Shown here: piece after piece, positions 55,787-64,000 of the stretch
Layout: each line of letters begins with the position of its first letter
Position numbering within the stretch: position 1 is the stretch's first letter
NCBI GenBank assembly: GCA_963753545.1
Contig: CAVWCQ010000008.1
Span: 3,658,001-3,722,000, forward strand
Length of the DNA stretch: 64,000 bases
DNA from: CAVWCQ01 sp963753545
GTDB lineage: Bacteria; Chloroflexota; Anaerolineae; Aggregatilineales; Aggregatilineaceae
Direction: 5' to 3'
Translations under genes and position numbers: made by a program
Notes under the pieces: generated by a model
Database searches by the model: none
Told to the model about the DNA's origin: nothing
Seen by the model: the letters and a program-made list of their open reading frames with translations, nothing else

Positions 55787-57862
55787 ATGTACGAGGCAGC
55801 ACTTCAAACGCTGCATCAAGTGCTTGGACCTCAGGCTCAGTTTCGATCCGGACAGTGGGAAGCGATTTGCGCCCTGGTCGAAAAGCGGGAGCGTGTACTG
55901 GTAGTCCAGCGCACTGGGTGGGGTAAAAGCCTGGTCTATTTTATTGCCACACGCTTACTGCGCAATCAAGGATCAGGGCCAACGATACTGATCAGCCCTC
56001 TCCTCTCCCTCATGCGCAACCAGATTCAGGCAGCCCAGAAACTTGGTTTATGCGCCAAATCGATTAACAGCGCCAACAGCGCAGAAGATAATGAGCAAAT
56101 CGAAGCCCAGTTACTGGCAGGCGATATCGATCTGCTGCTGATCTCCCCCGAACGGCTGGCCAACGAGCATTTTCGGCAGGCCATCTGGAAACAAATCTAC
56201 CCGCAGATTGGCCTGTTGGTCGTGGATGAAGCACATTGTATTTCCGATTGGGGTCACGATTTTCGCCCGAACTACCGCCGGATCATGTGGATTCTGGACG
56301 AAGTTCCGCCACACACCCCCGTTTTGGGCACAACGGCAACGGCGAACAATCGCGTGATCGCCGATGTGAATGAAATCCTGGGATCAAATCTGCGAGTGCT
56401 GCGCGGCCCTTTAACAAGAGAGAGTCTCGCACTGTATGTGTTCCCAGAGCCACTGCCCGCTGCCAGCCGGCTCGTATGGCTCTCACACGTACTTCATTCA
56501 ATTGAGGGCAGCGGGATCATTTACTGTGCGACCACCGCCGATTGCGTTCGCGTCTCGCGCTGGTTGTGCAGCCAAGGTTTCAATGTGAAGCCCTATTATG
56601 CCGAAGTCGAGCAGGAGATAGGTGAAAACCGCGTCGCGCTGGAAGAAGCCCTGTTGAATAACGAGGTGAAAGCGCTGGCGGCAAGTGTCGCGCTGGGCAT
56701 GGGTTTTGATAAACCTGATCTACACTTCGTCATTCACTACCAGTACCCCGGCTCGATTATTGGGTACTATCAACAAATCGGACGCGCCGGGCGAGGCATT
56801 GACCGGGCACAGATTATTTTGATGTACGGCACGGAAGACGAAGAAATCCAGACCTATTTTATCGAGACGGCTTTCCCCACTCCTGAGCAAGTCAAAGAGA
56901 CAATCCACGTTCTTCACAAAGGCGGGGAACTTTCGCTCGACGATTTGCAGAAAGATATCAATGTCAGGGTGAGTACGCTCGAAAAAATTCTGCTCCACCT
57001 GGAAATTGAGGGGATTATCGAAAAAGAGGGTCCGGTCTATCGCCTATTAGATTCCTCCCGTTTACCCGATTTTGAGCGGTGGCAGCGGGTTACCCAGCAA
57101 CGCTGTGATGAACTTGAGCAGATGAAGGCCTATCTTCAGCATAAAGGCTGCCTGATGCAGTTCATCGCCCAAGCTCTGGACGATCCGACTCCGGTGAAAC
57201 CCTGCAATCGATGCAAAAACTGTCGGGGACACGAAAGCTCATTCGTTCCACAAGCGGAGGATGTCATCGCCGCCAGCATGTTTCTGCGGGAAAAACAGTC
57301 GATCCACATCAAAATCCATCGGGTATGGCCTAAAGGATTTTCGGAAGAACTCAAAGGGCGCACGAAGATCAAGAACGCACGCGGCGTCGCCCTCTGTTAT
57401 TATCACGATCCGGGTTGGGGAGAATACGTGCGGCGTGGCAAATATACGGACAACTGTTTTTCCGATGAACTGGTCCATGCCTCCGCCGATTTGCTGCACG
57501 ACTATTTAGCGAATGCCGACGATCCGCCCACCTGGGTGACAGCCGTTCCCTCCTTGCGCCGCCCCGATCTTGTGCCTGATTTTGCCGCTCGTCTGGCCCG
57601 CGCCCTGGACCTGCCTTTCCTGGATGTTGTTCACCAGATCAGGCCCCGCCCCGAACAGAAGATGATGAAAAACAGGCGGCAGCAACTTGGCAACCTGTGG
57701 GGCACAATCCAGGTCGATCAACCTCTGCCCGGCCCTGTCTTATTGGTGGATGATATCTCGCAATCGGGTTGGACGTTCACTGTCATAGGGACATTGTTGC
57801 AGCAGAATGGGAGCGGCATCGTTTTCCCCTTTGCCCTTGCCAAAGTCGATACAGGGCATTAA
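55787..57862 (+). CDS. RecQ-family helicase fused to a phosphoribosyltransferase domain
   Basis: 691 residues. The helicase core (about 15-390) has Q-motif FRSGQWEAI, Walker A QRTGWGKS (41-48), DEAHCISDWGHDFRP (motif II plus the RecQ aromatic loop) and QQIGRAGRGIDRA (motif VI). A winged-helix RQC part and a zinc site (C...CNRCKNC) follow at about 380-475. The last about 170 residues are a ComF/PRTase-like domain: VTAVPSLRRPDLV, LDLPFLDVV, and PVLLVDDISQSGWT, the PRPP-binding loop with its two Asp. RecQ proteins normally end with an HRDC domain, which is missing. It unwinds DNA; PRTase activity is unproven. It is in an operon with the DprA-like gene, and its stop overlaps the convergent gene. 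Confidence 0.88.
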   Translation: MYEAALQTLHQVLGPQAQFRSGQWEAICALVEKRERVLVVQRTGWGKSLVYFIATRLLRNQGSGPTILISPLLSLMRNQIQAAQKLGLCAKSINSANSAEDNEQIEAQLLAGDIDLLLISPERLANEHFRQAIWKQIYPQIGLLVVDEAHCISDWGHDFRPNYRRIMWILDEVPPHTPVLGTTATANNRVIADVNEILGSNLRVLRGPLTRESLALYVFPEPLPAASRLVWLSHVLHSIEGSGIIYCATTADCVRVSRWLCSQGFNVKPYYAEVEQEIGENRVALEEALLNNEVKALAASVALGMGFDKPDLHFVIHYQYPGSIIGYYQQIGRAGRGIDRAQIILMYGTEDEEIQTYFIETAFPTPEQVKETIHVLHKGGELSLDDLQKDINVRVSTLEKILLHLEIEGIIEKEGPVYRLLDSSRLPDFERWQRVTQQRCDELEQMKAYLQHKGCLMQFIAQALDDPTPVKPCNRCKNCRGHESSFVPQAEDVIAASMFLREKQSIHIKIHRVWPKGFSEELKGRTKIKNARGVALCYYHDPGWGEYVRRGKYTDNCFSDELVHASADLLHDYLANADDPPTWVTAVPSLRRPDLVPDFAARLARALDLPFLDVVHQIRPRPEQKMMKNRRQQLGNLWGTIQVDQPLPGPVLLVDDISQSGWTFTVIGTLLQQNGSGIVFPFALAKVDTGH

Positions 57863-60800
57863 ATATCCGGCAGTTTGGAAATCGGTTTGAAGTGATCACC
57901 AGCGGCCACATTGATGCCGTTGCGGATGACCAGATGGGTGATACCCACATCATCACCAATCTCACGCTGGATGGTTAGCGCCTCCTGGAAATAGGCCAGC
58001 GACTGCTCGCGTTGCCCGATCACGCCGCAAAACAAGCCAAGATCACTCAGCACCCGCGCTGTATTGAAGCGATCATTCAGCGCCCGGTAATGCGTCAGGC
58101 TCTCCTGTAAAATGGGAATGGCTCCGGCAAAATCGCCCTTGCTGCTGAGTCCATAACCCAGGGCGCGCAGGCCAAAAGCTGTCTCGGATTGATCCTGGTA
58201 GCGGTGAGCCAGAGCCAACCCGCGCTCAACCTGTGCCAGAACGTCGGGATGCGGGTCGAGCAGCAGTTCGCGCCGCATCAGCAGACGCGCCCACAACAGA
58301 GAGGGATCTTCGTCCTGCCGGGGAGCAAATTGGAGCATGGCCTGTCTGACGAGTTCTTCGCCGGGTTCAAAAAGACCGCGCATGCTGCAAAATAGAAACA
58401 GGCTGTCCAGCGCCAAGTTGACCATCTCCCGGTCATTTTTTCGAACACGCCAGGTCCAGGCCGCCCGTACATTCTCAAAGTCGGATTCAATCTCTTTCAT
58501 AGCATCAAGCTGGCGAAAGCCGCGTAGATCTGCTTCACGCTGGCACAAAAAACTTAGATAACAGTGGCTGTGGATATCACGGGCATCACGCGCTGCTCCT
58601 ACCTGTTCCAGCTTTTCTTCGGCATACTGGCGCAGCAGTTCGTGGACCTCGTAACGGCCCGTATCGGGATCGCGCCGCAGCAGAGATTTATTGACGAGGG
58701 CCGTTAACGTGCCCAGCGATGCCCCGGTGACATACTGCGCGATCTGGCGCTTCACGCCGCCGCGAAAAATCGCCAATTTCATAAACACGGCACGCTCGGT
58801 ATCACTCAGTCGATCCCAGGTCGATTCAAAGACCGCGCGGATGCTGCGATGACGCTCCGGCAGATCGCGCAGATCCGTCTCCAAAAAATCGAGGCTTTGA
58901 TCGATCTCGTCAGCGATCTCGTCCAGGGATAACATCTCGACCCATGCCGCTGCCAGAACAATTCCCAACGGCATACCAAGCACACGCCGACAAATACGCA
59001 GCGCAGACGGCAGATTGGCGGACCTTAGCTCAAAATTCGGCTGGGCACGGCGAGCGCTCTGAACAAAGAGCTTGATCGCATCGACCTCAACCGCCTCTTC
59101 GAGCGGTTCCCGGCCCGGAATCTCCATGCCGCCCAGTTTGAAGATCACCTCACCGCTCAGATTCAGCCTCTCACGGGAGGTCGCCAGAATTTTGACAGCG
59201 GGCGCAGCGCTTAAGAATCTCGCTGATCAGCAGCGCCGCAGCGCCGACCTGCTCTACGTTGTCCATCACCAGCAGCATGTCTTTGCGGCTGCGCAGGTAG
59301 CTCAGTAATCCCTCTTTGTTATCGCCAATCGGCGGGAGGGTGTAGTTAATCGCTGCCGCAACCGCCGGAACGAGGCTGTCTTCGTCAGTGAGCGTCACCA
59401 GCGGCACAAAATAGACGCCGTTGACAAAGCGGCTCCGCTGCCGGGCCGCCAGTTCGAGGGCCAGCCGGGTCTTGCCCATGCCGCCCGCGCCGTGAATTGT
59501 AATCAGGCGGATCGTCTCGTCATCCAAAAGGCGATCCAGTTCGGTTAGCTCGTTCTCCCGCCCGACAAAAGCGGTTAGCTGCGCATAGAGTGGATACTTG
59601 GGCACATCGCGGATCGGCACATAGGCTGCCAGGGCGGAGAGATTTTCGCGCGGCGGGACGGTTCACTGCTCATGCCCTGCAAAATCGCTTCCAGCTCCGC
59701 GCCGATCAGCCGCACGCTCGATATGCGGGCCAGCCGATCTTTTTCCAGCATGCGATAGACCAGATCGACCAGGGCAACCGGAGCATCAGGGCGCAGGACT
59801 TCCAGGTCCGGGACTGGTTTGTTCAGGATCGCCACCATTGTCCCGCTGGCGGTACTCTCGTCAAAAGGGTGTTTGCCCGACAGCAGTTGGAACAGCATCA
59901 CACCAAACGACCAGATATCCGTCCGGTTATCGGCCTCTTCGCCGTTAAGCATTTCCGGGCTGAGATAAGTCCAGTGTCCCCATCACAATATGGGTGGTCG
60001 TGATGCGCGGCTTGCCTAGCAGAAGCGCCATGCCAAAATCGGTCAGCCGGAGTGAGCCATCTGCGTCAAGCAGCACATTGGCAGGCTTTAGATCGCGGTG
60101 AATGATCCCCAGGCGATGAGCATGGGTAAGCGCATCCGCCAGATCGAGGGCCAGATGCAGCACGCGTTCCAGGGGCAGCGCGCCCTGCTCATCGATGACC
60201 GCTTGCAGCGACCCGCCGCCGACGTACTCCATCACAATATGCTGCCAGCCGCTCTCCTCGACCATCGCGATCATCTTGACAATGTTCGGGTGGTTCAAAT
60301 GGCGCAGCGCTTCGCCTTCGCGCCGGAAACGCTCCAACAACTGCTGATCCGCACCGGCCCGCAGTACTTTGATAGCGACCGTTTCCTGTGTCGCAGTGTC
60401 GATTCCCCGGTAAACCTCGCTCATGCCGCCGCGCCCGATCAGATCGCCCATTAAAAAGCGGCTATGCAGGGGCAGCGGCTTTTCGCGCTCGATCAGGCCG
60501 ATTTCTCCGCTGCGGATTTGCTCATAGAGGGCGGCTGTCTCCGCAGAAGGGGCAAGACCGAGTTCTTCATCCAGCATACGGCGGCAGGTTTCGTACTGGG
60601 CCAGAGCTGCGCCGCGCTGCCCGGATCGCGCCAGTACCAGCATCAACTGGCGGTAGGTTTCTTCGCGGTAGGCGTCCAATTGGAGCGAAAACGTCGCATG
60701 GGCAATTGCAGATGAATAATCGCCTGATTCTGGTATCGCTGCTGATCAGGATCTGCAGGGCGTCGATCACACGGAAACGCAGCCGTTCACGCAGGGGCAG

Positions 60801-61230
60801 CAGCCAATCTTCAAAAGCGCGGCTGTCCACATAAAATCCCGCCAGAAAATCGCCCTGATAGAGCCGGACTGCTTCTTCCAACTGGGAGAGTGTCCGCACC
60901 CTGATCGTTCAGGCGTGTTTCCAGTTCGATCACGTCCAGCCACACAGCGCTGTCCACGTTGATGGAGACATCCTGCCGTGTGATCGTGCAATAAGGGCCG
61001 ACCAACTGGCGCAGACTGGTAAGGGCTACGCGGAGATTGGACAGCGACTGGGTCTGGGATCGTTCTTCCCACAGCAGTTCAGCCAGCACCTCGCGGGGAT
61101 GAGCGTGCCGGGTGCAGGCCAGATAAACCAGGAGCGCCTCGACTTTGCGCGAGGCAAACCCGGTCAGGCGCTGCCCGCCGCGCTCAATGGTCAACCCGCC
61201 CAGGGCGCGGATTGTTAACAACTCATCCAT
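57859..61230 (-). CDS. SARP/BTAD - Ser/Thr kinase - NB-ARC ATPase - TPR giant regulator (five frameshifts)
   Basis: About 1,122 residues once five indels are corrected. In order: winged-helix DNA-binding domain (about 1-95, GLTIERGGQRLTGFASRKVEALLVYLA), bacterial transcriptional activator domain (about 96-245, LSQLEEAVRLYQGDFLAG), Hanks-type kinase (about 255-505, IHRDLKPANVLL, LTDFGMAL), NB-ARC ATPase (about 535-840, GAGGMGKTRLALELA, LLVMDNVEQ), TPR repeats to the end. Indels: 60899-60901 (+1), about 60745 (+1), 59967-59968 (+1), about 59650 (-1), about 59205 (+1). This couples DNA binding, phosphorylation and STAND switching in one chain. The TPR region stops abruptly at the RecQ gene end and may be truncated. 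Confidence 0.85.
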
Positions 61231-61329
61231 ACAAACTCCCTGCTGCTGAACGTTCTCTAAGCGATCTGTGAACGGCCATCGTCTAGGATACTGTCAACGT
61301 TCATTTTAGCGCCAGAAAGCTGAAACACC

Positions 61330-62816
61330 ATGCGACTTGCTCTCGATTTTGGCACAACGAACAGTGCTGTCGCGTACAGCAGCGGCGAAGCCGCGCCGGA
61401 CATTTCGCTGATCCCTTCTTTGCTCACGATTGATCGTCTGGGACAGCCGTTGATCGGAGCCGTCAAGACTGCGGATGCAAACCGCCTGTTTCGCAATTTT
61501 AAGCGGGGAATTGTCGCCAGCCAATCGCCCGCACCGCGCCAGATCGACGGTAAATCCTGGTCGGATCGGGATGCGGGCGAGTATTTCCTGCGACTCTGCT
61601 GTCATCGCTGCCCTTTTCGCTCGAAACAGTCGAGCAGTTGGTGCTCACCGCGCCTGTTCTAGCCTTTGAGAGCTATCTCGATTGGCTGACCAGCATTGTG
61701 GATGGTCTTCTTCCCGCTTCGGTTCCTGTGCGGTTGGTCGATGAATCGACGGCGGCGGCGCTGGGTTATGCCGTCACGGAGCCGGGCGCGATTGTGCTGG
61801 TTTTCGATTTTGGCGGGGGAACGCTGGACCTGTCGCTGGTGCAACTGCCGGACAGCAAAGAAAAAACGGGCGGACTCGTGGGCCGCTTCTTCAACACCCA
61901 GCAGCATACAGCCCGCGTGATCGCCAAGGTCGGGCGGATGATCGGCGGGAGTGATATTGACCAGTGGATGCTGGCTGAAATCCAAAGCCGCGCCGGATTG
62001 AAGCCAGGGAATGATGTTGCCCTCCTGGCTCAGTGCGAGCAGGCGAAGATCGCGCTGTCGTCGCAGGAAGAAACGGTCATCTCTGGCGCTGATTATGCGC
62101 TGCCCTTCAGCCGGTCCGACCTGGAAGCGCTGCTGGATCAGCATGGGTTTTATGAAGCCCTGCGCTATGTGATTGAAAAGGTGATGATCAAAGCACGGCG
62201 AGAGGGAATATTCAAAGAAGATATTCACCATGTGCTGCTGGTCGGAGGCGTCTCCTTAATGCCATCTGTGCAGGCGCTACTGCGCAGCTATTTCAGCGAT
62301 CAGGCCGTCCATGCTGACAAACCATTTACGGCGGTGGCGGAAGGCGCACTGCAAATCGCGGGGGGCTGCGGCCTGAACGATTATCTCAACCACAGCTATG
62401 GCATCCGCCACTTCAGCGCGAGCGCCCACCACTACGAAGAACTGATTCCGGCGGGCACACGCTATCCGATGAAAGGCCCGGTTGATCTCATCCTCGGCGC
62501 ATCACATGCCGAGCAGAAGGCGATTGAACTGGTGATTGGTGAAATCGCGTCCGATGCCACACCGCTGATCGAAGTAACCTATGAAGATGAACAAGCCATT
62601 TTTGTCTCCAAAGTCGATGAAGATGCACAGCAGATTGTCGCCCTGAATGAGACAGCGCCCACGCTCATCTACCTGACTCCGGCTGGCAAACCAGGCAAAG
62701 AACGGATCAAAGCGTCTTTCTGGGTCGATGATCGCCGCCATCTGCGCGTCAGCGTGATCGATCTCAAAACGCATGAAGCTCTACTCAATAATGTCGTTGT
62801 TACCACACTACGCTAG
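61330..62816 (+). CDS. Hsp70-like ATPase with short substrate-binding domain (one frameshift)
   Basis: About 495 residues after correction. Phosphate-1 motif LALDFGTTNSAVAY, phosphate-2 motif VLVFDFGGGTLDLSLV, and the adenosine motif VLLVGGVSLMPSVQALL define an Hsp70/actin-fold ATPase. The connecting GESTAAA-type segment reads VDESTAAALGYA. After about residue 330 the SBD-beta region is reduced (YEELIPAGTRYPMKGPVDLI) and the helical lid is missing. The frame breaks near 61600-61605, one missing base (FLRL to LLSSLPFSLETVEQL). It is divergent from the BTAD-kinase gene and followed by a HEAT-repeat gene 11 bases later. Confidence 0.88.
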
Positions 62817-62827
62817 GAGAGAGAAAC

Positions 62828-63967
62828 GTGAATACGTCTGGATTTGAACCCACTCTGATCGTCAAGAATCGCCGCAAAGGATACCAACGGCTGTCCTCGC
62901 GCCGCTTAGCATCGCTGCTCAGCGCCCTGCCCGCTGATGCCCTGTCACTGAATGCTGCTGCTGAGATGCTAGCCCACGGGGGATTTTATGCCCGCTATCA
63001 CGCGGCACGCCTGTTGAGTGAGCGCGGAAGCCGCGATGCCCGGTTGATTGTCGAGGATGTTCTGAACACGGGCAATGCGCCAGCACGTGCGAGCGCTGCC
63101 CGCTATCTGTACCGCTTTTCGTGGTTCGCCGCTGAACCGCTGCTGCGACAGGCGCTCCATGATCCTGATGAGCGTGTGCGCGAAAGCGCGGTGTATGCTC
63201 TTTGCGATTTACACGAACGAGCGGGCTACGATCTGCTGGCTGCCGTTGTGCCCGGCGAGACGGATACCATCAAGGAAGCGGCTGCATGGGGCCTGCGTCA
63301 TTGCGCGGACCGAGCCGCAGTGCCTATTTTGGCTGCTGTGCTGACGGCGCATGATCCCGATGTGCGCATTCGAGCGCTCGAAGTATTGAGCGCCAATAAC
63401 ACGTCGGAGGCAGTGCAGGCTGTTCGTACCGCACTTCAGGATCAAGATGTTGAAGTGGTTTATAACGCTGTACTCTCTCTCATTGAGTTGGAGGGTGAAG
63501 GGTCTATTCTTGAAATCAGCCAACTGCTCGACAAAACAGAAGATATGGAACCTGTGCTGCGCGGACTGTTCCACGCCACCAACTATCTCCATCTGCCACT
63601 GGCGGAACACCCGGCGATCGATGTGCTGCTCGATCTGCTGGCCCGCGCCGTGATCGATCCCGCGCCAGAGGTGCGAGAGGCGGTCGTCTGGATTTTGGCC
63701 TGGATGCGGCACGAACACGCTACTGATCTGCTCAAATATGCCTACTATCACGAAGAAAACAGCGCCGTCAAAGCGCATATTCTGCGCGTGACCCTGGCCC
63801 TGATGAACAGTGCGTGTGATGAACTGCTGGACGATGCCCTGTCCAGCGGAGACCCGATTCTTGTTGAGACTGCTCAGTCATTTAGTGATCAGCCGTCGTT
63901 GATTTGCTTTGACAATCGGGCTGTTGCGGCGGCTCCACTGACTCGCGATGAACTGGCATGGCACTAG
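62828..63967 (+). CDS. HEAT-repeat protein
   Basis: 379 residues starting GTG with AGGAGAGAG upstream. A solenoid of HEAT-type helical pairs runs through the protein: YHAARLLSERGSRDARLIVE, ARASAARYLYRFSWFAAEPLL, ERVRESAVYALCDLHERAG, KEAAAWGLRHCADRAAVPIL, VRIRALEVLSANNTSEAVQ. There are no enzymes or membrane segments. It is a protein-protein scaffold, probably working with the Hsp70-like ATPase it follows (11-base gap). Confidence 0.85.
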   Translation: MNTSGFEPTLIVKNRRKGYQRLSSRRLASLLSALPADALSLNAAAEMLAHGGFYARYHAARLLSERGSRDARLIVEDVLNTGNAPARASAARYLYRFSWFAAEPLLRQALHDPDERVRESAVYALCDLHERAGYDLLAAVVPGETDTIKEAAAWGLRHCADRAAVPILAAVLTAHDPDVRIRALEVLSANNTSEAVQAVRTALQDQDVEVVYNAVLSLIELEGEGSILEISQLLDKTEDMEPVLRGLFHATNYLHLPLAEHPAIDVLLDLLARAVIDPAPEVREAVVWILAWMRHEHATDLLKYAYYHEENSAVKAHILRVTLALMNSACDELLDDALSSGDPILVETAQSFSDQPSLICFDNRAVAAAPLTRDELAWH

Positions 63968-64000
63968 AGCGCGAGCAGCGTTCCTACAAAACCTGAATTT

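Noticed and set aside
1..64000. CRISPR array or transposase
   Set aside because: No regularly spaced direct repeats and no transposase-like frame were seen.

Overview
The window looks like a chromosomal segment of a Chloroflexota bacterium (Anaerolineae-like). This is an inference from gene content: two very large Ser/Thr-kinase fusions (kinase-STAND-WD40 and SARP/BTAD-kinase-NB-ARC-TPR), a zinc-ribbon FHA protein, a roadblock/LC7 protein, secreted SH3b and lipoprotein beta-propeller proteins, and aerobic acyl-CoA dehydrogenase/ETF genes. There is no rRNA, phage, transposase gene or CRISPR array. One tRNA (Lys, CTT anticodon) is present.

Layout. 0-9.5 kb: end of a beta-propeller gene, an intergenic repeat with a consensus promoter, comEA-like and deoC, an ECF sigma factor with a coupled small gene, an FHA protein, roadblock, hutU, an aldo/keto reductase and a secreted SH3b protein. 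9.5-18 kb: a kinase/ATPase/14-blade WD40 giant, then rpmH-rnpA-yidD-(PQQ lipoprotein)-yidC-khpB. 18-31 kb: PfkB kinase, YbjN, amidohydrolase, M23 lipoprotein, formiminotransferase-cyclodeaminase, dnaG-rpoD, Nudix-GNAT and a degenerate peptidase-like lipoprotein. 31-40 kb: AlaX-type editing protein, a degenerate MBL-fold protein, hybrid histidine kinase, FabL-like reductase, small hydrolases, YihY and a methyltransferase. 40-47 kb: an ABC-2 exporter, a tiny promoter-ORF-terminator unit, an Nramp transporter with a PRC/MgtE_N/CBS partner behind an attenuator-like leader, and glnA. 47-54 kb: P1 peptidase, PAS, GNAT, coaX, coaBC and acd-etfB-etfA. 54-64 kb: an accessory-looking block with a DprA-like protein, a RecQ helicase fused to a phosphoribosyltransferase, the SARP/BTAD-kinase-NB-ARC-TPR giant, and an Hsp70-like/HEAT-repeat pair.

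Sequence quality matters throughout. About 18 genes, including essential ones (rnpA, yidD, dnaG, glnA), are broken by single-base insertions or deletions. Restoring the frame by eye recovers uninterrupted, well-conserved proteins, so most breaks are probably sequencing or assembly errors. They are densest in glnA, with about 14 in 1.4 kb. I annotate these loci as single genes and give the approximate position of each indel.

The most interesting items are: the DprA + RecQ-PRTase pair, which resembles transformation factors DprA, ComFA and ComFC rebuilt as a two-gene module; the Hsp70/HEAT pair divergent from a STAND-kinase regulator; a two-copy non-coding element whose first copy has a TTGACA-17-TATAAT promoter with a GAAC-N4-GTTC operator in its spacer; and a 29-residue gene with its own promoter and terminator upstream of an ABC exporter.
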